64,000 nt of DNA from Ruoffia tabacinasalis (GTDB lineage Bacteria; Bacillota; Bacilli; Lactobacillales; Aerococcaceae), in assembly GCF_005864045.1 (NCBI RefSeq), contig NZ_VBSP01000001.1:62001-126000 (forward strand), written 5' to 3'. Below are positions 45,156 through 53,315 of the stretch, piece after piece; the stretch's first letter is position 1, and each line of letters starts with the position of its first letter. The notes beneath the pieces are model-generated. The model made no database searches and was not told where the DNA came from. It was given only the letters and a program-made list of their open reading frames with translations. The position numbers and the translations under genes are program-made.

Positions 45156-46022
45156 TTATCTTTCTTCAAGAACCTCTTTAAGAGCTTCTTGGATAATCTC
45201 AGCATCGTCGGGGGTTTGAATGATTAGTTCGTCCGATTTCATAATTGCTGCAGATTGAGCCGTTTGTAAAGATTGTTTTACATTTGGATCTTCTATGGAG
45301 TTGATATATTCATTTTGGTTGTCCCAAGCTTTTTTAATTATGTCATAATATTCTGTTTTTGCATTCAAAATTGATGAATTGTTTTTCTGTTCAAATTGAG
45401 TATTACTAACCTCGTCCGTTTCTGTTTGATCGATTGACTCTAATAAATATTCTAAAAAGACTGAATCTTCTACGAAATCGTTCATTTTATCTACATCGTA
45501 ATTATTAATTGCTAAAGAAATATTGCCTGCATTGTTATAAAACAAATAATATGCGTCATTAACTACATTCAATACATCCTCTTTGTCAGCATTCTCTTGA
45601 ATTTTCAACTCTGTATTTACAAAAACATTTCGAGTTTTATCTTCTTCATCCAAGATTGTAATTTCCTTAGTTTGTATATTTTCAATAGTTACGGGATAGA
45701 AGATCGACGGTACTTCTTCATTCATATTGAAGTATATCCCCATTCCGTAAGGATTAAGATCCTCTACATTTATATCGATTGACATTGGTAAATGTTTTCT
45801 TGATTTTGATTCCCTAAGAAATCTTTGATTTGCTGATTGGTCGGTCGTTTCATCATCTAACGCAATTGTTTTCACCCACTCGTCAAGTTTAACAGCATAT
45901 GGAAAATTATACTCTACAGAATATTTGGATTGAGAATCGTTGTCTGTCGCGTTACTTTTCTGCAAGCTATAGCCAAAAACAATAATTAGAATTGCACCAA
46001 AAAAAATTAATATTTTTTTCAT
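45156..46022 (-). CDS. secreted or membrane-anchored protein of unknown function
   Basis: The 288-residue product begins with an uncleaved anchor or signal (MKKILIFFGAILIIVFGYSL) followed by an acidic, polar extracellular domain. No Cys lipobox and no LPXTG are seen. I chose ATG 46022 because AGGAGG lies just before it. It is transcribed alone toward the terminator at 45070. No family recognised. Confidence 0.7.
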   Translation of the reverse strand: MKKILIFFGAILIIVFGYSLQKSNATDNDSQSKYSVEYNFPYAVKLDEWVKTIALDDETTDQSANQRFLRESKSRKHLPMSIDINVEDLNPYGMGIYFNMNEEVPSIFYPVTIENIQTKEITILDEEDKTRNVFVNTELKIQENADKEDVLNVVNDAYYLFYNNAGNISLAINNYDVDKMNDFVEDSVFLEYLLESIDQTETDEVSNTQFEQKNNSSILNAKTEYYDIIKKAWDNQNEYINSIEDPNVKQSLQTAQSAAIMKSDELIIQTPDDAEIIQEALKEVLEER

Positions 46023-46278
46023 TGTTGTACCTCCTTGTGTTTTTTCATCATTCAAACAATTTAATTCAATATAAACATTTTACTCATAAATTAGTATTTT
46101 ATCAAATAAATTTGAAGACTACATTAATATAAAAACACAAAAAGAACATTATTTTCTGGAAATAAGTAAAACAAAAGAGTCACAAAATTAAAAAAACAAC
46201 CACATATACATTAATAATAATTAAAGGGGGTGTAATAGTATTTTTCACAGGTAATGAAATATTCGGGGGAATGAATTG

Positions 46279-46656
46279 ATGGTCGATTTAAGTTGGCTAA
46301 CAAACAATGTTATTGATATGGTTTCAAGTCCGCTAATTCACCTTTTTGTCATTGTATCTTTATTAGATATATTAACAGAATTAAAGGCAAACTCGTGGCA
46401 TAGCTCTGTGAAATCAAACAATAACTCGTCAAAATTAAGTTTTCTTTTGTCGCATGTATTGGTTATTAGTACTGTTATGTTTTTATATCCATATCTAGTT
46501 TATTTCGATTTTAAAGTATATGGAGACACAACTCTATTATTTTATATCGCTAGACATGGTGTGTCAGTTATAGATAATTTCACAAAAATGGGAGTGAATA
46601 TACCTCCTTTTGTGAAAAGTTTAATTAGCAAAATAATGAGTAATAAACAAAATTAA
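46279..46656 (+). CDS. phage holin family protein (holin 4_1 / toxin-secretion type)
   Basis: The 125-residue protein has two or three membrane segments: LIHLFVIVSLLDILTELKA, then FLLSHVLVISTVMFLYPYLV. It also has the family-typical end (GVSVIDNFTKMGVNIPPFV). Holins of this family permeabilise the membrane in phage lysis or in bacteriocin and toxin release. An endolysin-like gene lies 860 bp downstream, so the pair resembles a lysis cassette. The ATG at 46279 follows GGGGG. Confidence 0.75.
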   Translation: MVDLSWLTNNVIDMVSSPLIHLFVIVSLLDILTELKANSWHSSVKSNNNSSKLSFLLSHVLVISTVMFLYPYLVYFDFKVYGDTTLLFYIARHGVSVIDNFTKMGVNIPPFVKSLISKIMSNKQN

Positions 46657-46747
46657 TTTTGCATTCCAATTTTCTTTGCAAAATTAAAATATGAATCAAT
46701 CAATTTAAATCTTAACTCATGATCAAATGTATCCAGTTGATTGAGTA

Positions 46748-47365
46748 ATGAGAGTGATAAAATTTATGTGGAATGAATTGGAGGAACTATTTTTAATTAA
46801 TAATACATCATTAGAAATCAGTTATGTTTATGAAAAAGGGTTAGAAATAATAAATCCATACTTAATAAAATGTTCAAAAATTTTCCAACAAAATGCTAAT
46901 GATAGAAATTTGAACATTCCATTCGAAGATTTTTATAGTAATGCTTTATTATACGTTTGGAAAGGTATGGAAGATTATATTGAAAAACAGCTGTCAGACA
47001 AATATACAATTAAAAATGTGTTGATACGTCGGATAAAATTAAGCGAGCTTAAAACTTGGGGTATGTACAAGAAAAAAGGCACAAAATATGACCAGCAAGA
47101 AATATCATATGCTAGCGCTAGAAATTATCCTCTTTCAGAAATAAATGAAGTTCATTTCAGTTTTGATTCGAACATAGATGAGAATGTCATTGTAAAAACT
47201 TCGGTTAAATCAGCTTTAAATATAATGAAAGAGAATAACTTAGAAAGCGCAATCTTTATAAAAAAATTACTTATCGGATATACTTCTAAAGATGCATTTT
47301 TATCCACGATGAAAGGAGTGAAAAGATATGGAAATAGAGAAAGGAAACAAGCTGAAAAGAATTAA
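46748..47365 (+). CDS. divergent sigma-factor-like protein
   Basis: The 205-residue protein resembles small sigma-70-like factors: a region-2-like N-terminal part (IPFEDFYSNALLYVWKGMEDY near residue 60), a linker and a helical C-terminus with a possible HTH (LIGYTSKDAFLSTMKGVKRYG). Similarity is faint. Its place between a holin and a lysin recalls UviA/TcdR-type sigma factors that drive toxin or bacteriocin release genes. The function is inference. A weak site precedes the ATG. Confidence 0.45.
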   Translation: MRVIKFMWNELEELFLINNTSLEISYVYEKGLEIINPYLIKCSKIFQQNANDRNLNIPFEDFYSNALLYVWKGMEDYIEKQLSDKYTIKNVLIRRIKLSELKTWGMYKKKGTKYDQQEISYASARNYPLSEINEVHFSFDSNIDENVIVKTSVKSALNIMKENNLESAIFIKKLLIGYTSKDAFLSTMKGVKRYGNRERKQAEKN

Positions 47366-47411
47366 GAAGAAATTTATAAGTATTTATGATAACGAGTTAG
47401 GAAGTAAATAA
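47328..47411 (+). CDS. 27-residue basic peptide ORF
   Basis: AAAGGAGTG at 47312-47320 precedes an ATG that opens 27 codons, beginning MEIEKGNKLKRIKKKFISIY, overlapping the end of the sigma-like gene in another frame. The peptide is strongly basic in its middle. It may be a real small product or chance. Confidence 0.35.
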   Translation: MEIEKGNKLKRIKKKFISIYDNELGSK

Positions 47412-47520
47412 ATATTTTGAGATAAAGTGTCACAAACTAATCTTTTGAGGTACATATATATCGTATTGAATTTATGCTGCAGCAGAATTAATACAACATT
47501 AAATTATATGGAGGAAAAAT

Positions 47521-49365
47521 ATGGCAACTACAGTAACAAATATATTACAAGAGGCAAGTAAATACATTGGGGTTGTGCAAGGTTCTGCTCAACACATACA
47601 AATTGTTAATAAATACAATTCCGTTAAACCGTTACCACAAGGATATCAAGTGACATATGATGATGATTGGTGTGACACCTTCATTAGTTATTTAGCTATT
47701 CAAACTGGTGCAGTAGATTTAATCGGTCGCGAATGTGGTGTTCAGCGTCACATTGATATTTTTAAGAACCTAGGAATTTGGATAGAAGATGGAACAATTA
47801 AACCAAAACCAGGTGATATTATTACGTTTGCTTGGTCTACCTCTTATCAGCCAAACAACTCTTGGGCGGATCATATTGGAATTGTTGAAAGTGTATCTGG
47901 AAATACTATCACAACTATTGAAGGAAATTCTAGTCGTTCTGTTCGTAGAAGAACATATAGCGTTGGTCATGGCAATATTCGTGGATATGCTAGACCTAGT
48001 TATCAAACCGGATCAAGCTCAACTCCACAACAATATAGTGGTGGCGCACTTACAAACGCTGGTCGAACTATGACGCAGAATAATATTCGTTTAATCATTC
48101 AATATGCTAAGCAATACAATATTAAACCAAGCTTTATGATTGCCCAAATGTATATTGAGAGTCATTGGGGTGACCCCAACACATCTGTTGTGGGTAGTGT
48201 AGATAATAATTGGAGTGGTATTTCTCAACCATTTACAGCACCTTCGGATTTAGCAATAAAAATGAGTAGGGGCTCAGCACGTCCTAGTAACGAAGGGGGA
48301 TATTATGTACATTTTGATACGTTAGAAGATTATTTTAAAGCGTATGCCTTTATTCTTTCAAATAGAAATGGAATCTATAAAGTTCAAGGGGCCACAACTA
48401 TTGAAGCGTTTTGTAAGGGATTATTTAGAGTAGGTGGAGCTACCAGTGATTATGCTGCTAGTGGTTATCAGCATTATGTTAACTTACTTGTACCAACCTA
48501 TAATGCTATTAAGCAACAAAACCCTGGGAAATTAGAACAGATTGATTCTAGTGAAGCCGGTCCAGAAAATACCGGAGGAGTTTCACCCGATCCAGAAATT
48601 TCAAATCCTGGTGATAATGATACTTTCCATCGTACTCAGGAATTTGGAACCTTCTTCCCAAATACTACTGTTAATGTTCGAGACTATCCTAGTTTACAAG
48701 GAAATGTCTTAGCACAGTATACAATTGGCGAAAGTGTTACTTATGATTCATATGTTATTAACAATGGATACGTATGGTTGAGCTACATTTCTTATTCAGG
48801 ATCTCGTCGATACGTTGCATGGCGTGTTCAAAACGGAGAGAAGTTTGGAACCATTCCTTCAGGATCGAATGACGGTTTTACAAGAGTTCCAGAGAATGGT
48901 ACTTTTTTTCCAGAAATGACTATCAATGTTCGTGACTATCCAAGTACACAAGGGAATATAGTAGCTCAATATCATGTTGGCGAAAGTGTTATCTATGATT
49001 CATATATAATCAACAATGGATATGTATGGTTAAGTTACATCTCATATTCTGGTCCTCGTCGTTATGTTGCATGGCGTGTTCAAGGTGGAGAGTTATTCGG
49101 ATCATTTAATGCTGAATTAACACCTTCAACACAACGCATCCTAGAAACAGGTGTATTTTATCCAAACAAAACGATTAATGTCAGAGCTTTTCCTGGAACA
49201 CAAGGAAATGTTCTTGCTCAATATACAAACGGTGAGAATTTTACCTATGATTCATATGTTATTAACGATGGTTATGTATGGTTAAGTTATGTTGCGTCTT
49301 CTGGATCACGACGTTACGTTGCATGGCGTGTTCAGGGGGGAGAAACATTCGGTACTATCATTTAA
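47521..49365 (+). CDS. endolysin-like protein: CHAP, glucosaminidase, three SH3 repeats
   Basis: The 614-residue protein has an N-terminal CHAP amidase/endopeptidase domain (Cys51 in DDDWCDTF, His in WADHIGIVE near 118). A glucosaminidase domain follows (YNIKPSFMIAQMYIESHWG near 205), then three SH3_5-type wall-binding repeats, each with NVRDYPS or NVRAFPG and RRYVAWRVQ. There is no signal peptide, so it is built like a phage endolysin and would need the upstream holin for export. GGAGG precedes the ATG, and a terminator follows. Confidence 0.88.
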   Translation: MATTVTNILQEASKYIGVVQGSAQHIQIVNKYNSVKPLPQGYQVTYDDDWCDTFISYLAIQTGAVDLIGRECGVQRHIDIFKNLGIWIEDGTIKPKPGDIITFAWSTSYQPNNSWADHIGIVESVSGNTITTIEGNSSRSVRRRTYSVGHGNIRGYARPSYQTGSSSTPQQYSGGALTNAGRTMTQNNIRLIIQYAKQYNIKPSFMIAQMYIESHWGDPNTSVVGSVDNNWSGISQPFTAPSDLAIKMSRGSARPSNEGGYYVHFDTLEDYFKAYAFILSNRNGIYKVQGATTIEAFCKGLFRVGGATSDYAASGYQHYVNLLVPTYNAIKQQNPGKLEQIDSSEAGPENTGGVSPDPEISNPGDNDTFHRTQEFGTFFPNTTVNVRDYPSLQGNVLAQYTIGESVTYDSYVINNGYVWLSYISYSGSRRYVAWRVQNGEKFGTIPSGSNDGFTRVPENGTFFPEMTINVRDYPSTQGNIVAQYHVGESVIYDSYIINNGYVWLSYISYSGPRRYVAWRVQGGELFGSFNAELTPSTQRILETGVFYPNKTINVRAFPGTQGNVLAQYTNGENFTYDSYVINDGYVWLSYVASSGSRRYVAWRVQGGETFGTII

Positions 49366-49436
49366 TTTTTTTATCTATAAACGTTATTTGTCAGTAATTT
49401 AGCAAAAGTGAATTTAGTTAAAATAGATAAAATATG

Positions 49437-49470
49437 CAAAAAGCAAGCCTATTTCAGGTTTGCTTTTTTA
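49437..49470 (+). terminator. terminator after the endolysin-like gene
   Basis: AAAAAGCAAGCCT (from 49438) pairs with AGGTTTGCTTTTT (from 49456), with one bulge or mismatch. Confidence 0.75.
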
Positions 49471-49855
49471 GTTTTTTTACTTACATACTAAGGGATATTA
49501 GTATAAACTAACTGAGAACTCACAACGTTTGCTCAATTTTATAATCTCTGTGAGATATCTAAAATCAATAACTTGTAATTTATTTCTAAAAAATAATTTT
49601 ACTTCATTCACAATGGGAACGTTTTATATTGAAGATTATACAATTCAAGTTCATATAGTTAAATTTAAATTCTTTGTAAAGTTTCTGAAAAAGCACTTAC
49701 CTAACACATTTACAAGACAAACTCCCAAAAAATAGGTTGTTAAATTGACGATTCGTTCTAAAACGTTAATTGAATAACGTTTCTTCTTTCTTTTACAATT
49801 TAAATAGTAAGCGAAAACGTGATAGAATGGATGATAGAAGGAGAGAGGTGATCAA
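49471..49855. promoter_or_regulatory. gene-free region with operator-like inverted repeat before the recombinase-like gene
   Basis: The perfect repeat AAACGTTA/TAACGTTT (49761-49768 and 49775-49782) lies about 75 bp before the recombinase-like start and may be an operator. A 68-codon frame at 49529-49735 has no ribosome binding site and is ignored. Confidence 0.45.
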
Positions 49856-50806
49856 ATGGAAGACTATTCGCAGCATTTACTCAAAAAAGGATATAGTGTG
49901 AACACTATTACAGCCCATTCTTATTATGCACGTAAATTTAGTCAATATTTAGACCAACAAGCATTAGATATTGACACCATAAAAACAAATGATATATACC
50001 ATTATTTAGAACAAACAAGACAAAAAAATGAAAATAGCACATATAATAGTGAGCTTTCATCCATAAAGGTCTTATTTAGTTATCTGTCAGAAAAGTATTC
50101 AAATCCAGTATTAAAAAAACCGGCGCAATTTAGGTCATTAAAATTCAAGAAATTACCTTGCTGTACAAACTTAGAAGCAATATTTAAAATTGAAATGCTC
50201 CTTAGAAATTCAACAAAGATTGAAGATTTTGAAAAAATAATTTTGTTACTAATTATGAATCATGGTATGAATCCAGTAGATATCATTCAATTAAAAATAG
50301 AAGATATAAACTTTAAGGACTCTATACTTTCTTATTCAAAGAACAATATTACACTATGTATAAAATTATTTAACGAGGACCAAAACCATTTTTTTAACTA
50401 TTTTAAGAATAAACACCATGGTATTAACGACCAACTTTTGATTGATATGAAATATAAGTCTATAAAGAAGTATCATATCCATAAGTTATTTAAAAATCTT
50501 GAAAGATATGATATCTATACGAACCCAACACAGCTAAGGAATCGGTTTATTCTTGATAGCTTGAATGTTGGGATACCGGCGCTTTATGTCGCTACATACG
50601 TTGGGATAACAAGCTTAAATCAAATATTAAGATTTGAAACGTTAACAGACGAGTACATATTAAAAGGGAAAATTGAAATTAATAAACTAAGAATGAAAGA
50701 AGGGTATAATCATGGAAAAATCAAACAAAACAGAGGAAGTTCTATCCCTCTTCAAATCAATGTCAAGAGAAGAGAAGATACAAATACTAGAAATACTGCT
50801 CAATAA
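49856..50806 (+). CDS. catalytically degenerate tyrosine recombinase
   Basis: The 316-residue protein has the SAM-like core-binding N-domain (LKKGYSVNTITAHSYYARKF) and the C-terminal fold of Xer/integrase enzymes. By hand alignment to XerD the catalytic set R-K-H-R-H-Y reads N-K-T-R-I-F: GLR is replaced by GMN, the HxLR box by PTQLRNRF, LGH by VGI, and the Tyr by Phe in ILRFE. It therefore probably cannot cut DNA and may act as an accessory factor for host XerC/XerD at the flanking dif-like sites. AGGAG precedes the ATG. It overlaps the next gene by 95 bases. Confidence 0.75.
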   Translation: MEDYSQHLLKKGYSVNTITAHSYYARKFSQYLDQQALDIDTIKTNDIYHYLEQTRQKNENSTYNSELSSIKVLFSYLSEKYSNPVLKKPAQFRSLKFKKLPCCTNLEAIFKIEMLLRNSTKIEDFEKIILLLIMNHGMNPVDIIQLKIEDINFKDSILSYSKNNITLCIKLFNEDQNHFFNYFKNKHHGINDQLLIDMKYKSIKKYHIHKLFKNLERYDIYTNPTQLRNRFILDSLNVGIPALYVATYVGITSLNQILRFETLTDEYILKGKIEINKLRMKEGYNHGKIKQNRGSSIPLQINVKRREDTNTRNTAQ

Positions 50807-51017
50807 ATATACAACAAATCAAATTGAAGCTACTCATTTAGCGGATGTTCATAACGGCCAGTTAGTAACAGCCGTTGAAAGAGGAACTTTAAGATTAATA
50901 CATGAATATGGTAAAGGGAAGTACCGCTCACACCGTGTGTTTTTGCTAGAGGATATTGTAAAGTATGCAAACACAATGCGAAATATGAGAGATCTTAGAA
51001 ACAAAAAATTCTATTAA
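50712..51017 (+). CDS. excisionase-like small DNA-binding protein
   Basis: The 101-residue protein has an N-terminal helix and a winged-HTH-like C-domain (ATHLADVHNGQLVTAVERGT, then GKGKYRSHRVFLLEDIVKYA) of the MerR/excisionase type. It overlaps the recombinase-like gene and lies at the element's end, the usual place for a recombination directionality factor. AAGAAGGG precedes the ATG. The role is inferred. Confidence 0.6.
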   Translation: MEKSNKTEEVLSLFKSMSREEKIQILEILLNKYTTNQIEATHLADVHNGQLVTAVERGTLRLIHEYGKGKYRSHRVFLLEDIVKYANTMRNMRDLRNKKFY

Positions 51018-51072
51018 TTTTTAAAATAAAAAGAACAAAATTCCGTTTTTATACCTATGTGTTACACTTCAA

Positions 51073-51545
51073 CACTTAAATGAACATTTAGCATTTAAGT
51101 GAAGTTGACAGAAAAATTTATTATCGATTGTTTACCGTTTACAGCAGTCATTTAGCTAGCATATGAAAGTTTTTGAATTATTAATAAATCGCTTGCTTTG
51201 TGTGTGGTTGTTTGGTAAACTTTCACTAAATAGAGAAACGAATGTATGTTCTCTGTTTCGTTCATTGATAAATAAATGGTAATATCGGTTATTACCTAAC
51301 AGGTCAAAGCAGACCTATTGTAAAAAAGCGCTAGTCGGTGAAATGCGGACTATCGGTAGAAGAAACTACCTGCTATTGCTGTGAAAGATAACGTGCCTAT
51401 AAAGCCAATATCAGCTATTTATCGCCATGAAACGCAATGATCTTCAATTATCATTGAGTGGAGCGAAAAAGGAGACGCAACGACCTTCAAGAGAAGAGAG
51501 CGAATGAAATGAATGAACTTTCGTTAACTCATTCATTTATTTTAT
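51073..51545. ncRNA. candidate structured RNA or origin region at the element's right end
   Basis: No gene is present, but at least eight inverted repeats follow one another: 51073-51101, 51164-51225, 51278-51296, 51301-51316, 51332-51352, 51355-51370, 51435-51456 and 51507-51538. The last (AAATGAATGA/TCATTCATTT) is followed by a T-rich tract like a terminator on the plus strand. The stretch 51300-51500 is purine-rich, unlike its surroundings. A TTGACA box lies at 51105-51110, but no clear -10 is seen. I cannot match it to a known RNA family. Confidence 0.5.
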
Positions 51546-51556
51546 TTTAACTAATT

Positions 51557-51584
51557 TGGGTTTACATAATATATATTATCGAAC
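51557..51584. other. attR: dif-like recombination site
   Basis: GGTTTACATAA (51557-51567), core TATATA (51568-51573), then TTATCGAACTT (51574-51584). The first arm and core match attL with one mismatch. The right arm fits the Firmicute dif XerC arm far better than the corresponding arm of attL does, so it belongs to the chromosome. Confidence 0.7.
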
Positions 51585-51719
51585 TTATTTAACGAAGATA
51601 ACCATATTACTAAATCTATTGGTTAATATCGTGGCACATGAATTGTATTATAACTTCAATTATTTTATCATTAAAATAATCACTCCGTTGCTTTTATATT
51701 TTTAAAGGAGAAATTTGAT

Positions 51720-52565
51720 ATGAAGAAATCATTAAAGAAATTATTAACTGTTTCATTAGCCGCTAGCGTGTTATTTGGCACAGACTTACATATGGTTATA
51801 GCTGAAAACTCCTCTGAAGCCAGCTCAGAACAAATTGAAAATTCTGAATCTGAAACTGATACTCAAATGGATGGTTTGCCATTAATTAGTAAAGCAGATT
51901 TAAATGAAGCCAATGGTCAGGATGGAAATCCAGCTTATGTTGCTGTATTTGGATATGTATATGACGTTACTGACATTGATGAATGGGAAAATGGTGAACA
52001 TAATGGTGCTCAAGCCGGTACTGATGCTTCGAGTTTTTTCATTGAATCCCCTCATGCTATCGACACTTTAGAAGGATTAGAACAAGTTGGAGTTTATAAT
52101 GACTGGGAAGTATCAGATGATTTATTAGCTGAATTTAATAATGAAAACGAAGAACTACCAAATTTAGTTGCAGTTCGTGGAATCGTTTATGATGTTACTG
52201 ACGAAGAAGCTTGGCCAAATGGTGAACATAACGGTATTAGCGCTGGATCTGATGCAACTGATAACTTTGAAAACGATTCTCCACATGAAGATGACCTATT
52301 AAGTACTTTAAAAATCGTTGGAAAACATGTAAATTATGTCTTTTCAGAGGATGAATTAGCAAATTTTGATGGTAAAGATGGAAATCCGGCTTATATTGCC
52401 GTAGACGGAACGGTATATGATGTTACAAACTTTGGTGCATGGGCAGATGGTGAGCATCAAGATATGGTCACTGCTGGTACAGATGCAACCGATCTTTTTG
52501 AATCAGAATCTCCTCATAATACAGAATTTTTAGAAGCCTTACCATTAGCTGGTCGTTTTGAATAA
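51720..52565 (+). CDS. secreted protein with three cytochrome b5-like heme/steroid-binding repeats
   Basis: The 281-residue product has a signal peptide (about 1-28), a short acidic linker and three repeats of about 72 residues. Each has the pattern YVYDVTD or IVYDVTD, then NGEHNG or DGEHQD, then SPH. The two His residues per repeat (in GEH and SPH) lie where the COG4892-type cytochrome-b5-like domain is expected to bind heme. No wall anchor is seen. The role, perhaps extracellular electron transfer or heme handling, is inference. AAAGGAG precedes the ATG. The gene sits just outside attR. Confidence 0.75.
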   Translation: MKKSLKKLLTVSLAASVLFGTDLHMVIAENSSEASSEQIENSESETDTQMDGLPLISKADLNEANGQDGNPAYVAVFGYVYDVTDIDEWENGEHNGAQAGTDASSFFIESPHAIDTLEGLEQVGVYNDWEVSDDLLAEFNNENEELPNLVAVRGIVYDVTDEEAWPNGEHNGISAGSDATDNFENDSPHEDDLLSTLKIVGKHVNYVFSEDELANFDGKDGNPAYIAVDGTVYDVTNFGAWADGEHQDMVTAGTDATDLFESESPHNTEFLEALPLAGRFE

Positions 52566-52576
52566 CATTAAAATAG

Positions 52577-52614
52577 AAAAATCCCAGTCTAATTTTAATC
52601 GGACTGGGATTTCT
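52577..52614. terminator. terminator between convergent genes
   Basis: AAATCCCAGTC pairs with GACTGGGATTT (about 52579-52612) and serves both the cytochrome-b5-like gene and the carbonic anhydrase gene. Confidence 0.8.
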
Positions 52615-52619
52615 TCTCT

Positions 52620-53240
52620 TTATAATTCTATGAATTCATTTTCTTCTTCATTAAATATGGAGATCACACCGTCACCAATACTATAATGCCAACCATTTAA
52701 AGTTATCTGATTTTTTTCAACACGATCTCTGATATTCTCATAAGTCATAAGATTGCTCAATTGTTGAATTACATTTAACTTTTCAAGTCGATTAGCCTTA
52801 ACTGTCATATCTTCATCTGGTAACTCTTTAGATACTTGTTGACGTAAGCTTTCTAATTGTGAGATCCAAATACTAGTATATGGTAACTCCTCAATATTTT
52901 CAGGAGGATTAATACTTGCTGCACACCCACCACAATTTGAATGACCACATATAATAATATTTTTTACATTTAAAACTTCGACCGCATATTCTATAGCAGA
53001 TGTAGTGGAAGCATATTTCACGCTCTGCCCCGCTGGTGGGACAATATTAGCAATATTTCTAATATGAAAAATCTCACCTGGATATGCTTGCAACAAGCGT
53101 TCTGGACTCACTCTAGAGTCAGAACAGCCTACAAATAATGTATGGGGTGTCTGAATTTCACTGAGTGATTCATATAAATCCTTATTTTCTTTGTAATCTT
53201 GTTTTTTAAATTGTTTCAGTGCTTTATATAAGTTTTTCAA
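52620..53240 (-). CDS. beta-class carbonic anhydrase
   Basis: The 206-residue protein has the zinc ligands and catalytic dyad of beta-carbonic anhydrases: CSDSR (Cys, Asp, Arg near residues 39-43) and GHSNCGGC (His and Cys near 98-101). It interconverts CO2 and bicarbonate in the cytoplasm, supplying bicarbonate for carboxylations. It is separated from the aroK end by about 75 bp and has its own start region, so it is probably a separate transcript. Confidence 0.9.
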   Translation of the reverse strand: MKNLYKALKQFKKQDYKENKDLYESLSEIQTPHTLFVGCSDSRVSPERLLQAYPGEIFHIRNIANIVPPAGQSVKYASTTSAIEYAVEVLNVKNIIICGHSNCGGCAASINPPENIEELPYTSIWISQLESLRQQVSKELPDEDMTVKANRLEKLNVIQQLSNLMTYENIRDRVEKNQITLNGWHYSIGDGVISIFNEEENEFIEL

Positions 53241-53315
53241 TTAACAAAACATCCTATCTTATTAGAATAATATTAAGTTTACTCATCTTAAATTAGAGAT
53301 GCAAATTTTATTTAT

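Larger units (their letters stand above)
10566..51567. mobile_element. integrated conjugative element, plasmid-like, at a dif-type site
   Basis: The segment of about 41 kb between the two dif-like sites carries partition genes, a candidate rep gene with internal iterons, a type IV secretion system, oriT, a MobL relaxase, a resolvase, a toxin-antitoxin pair and, at the right end, a recombinase/excisionase-like pair. Ten copies of one palindrome occur inside it and none was seen outside. The content is that of a conjugative plasmid integrated into the chromosome. Joining the two outer arms rebuilds a dif site that fits the Firmicute pattern better than either junction does. Confidence 0.75.

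Noticed and set aside
49529-49735. 68-codon frame before the recombinase-like gene
   Set aside because: No ribosome binding site; the composition looks like translated AT-rich intergenic DNA.
51300-51500. Group I or group II intron, or a known riboswitch, in the structured right-end region
   Set aside because: I looked for group II domain V, group I core elements and common riboswitch cores and could not fit any; the region is reported as unassigned.
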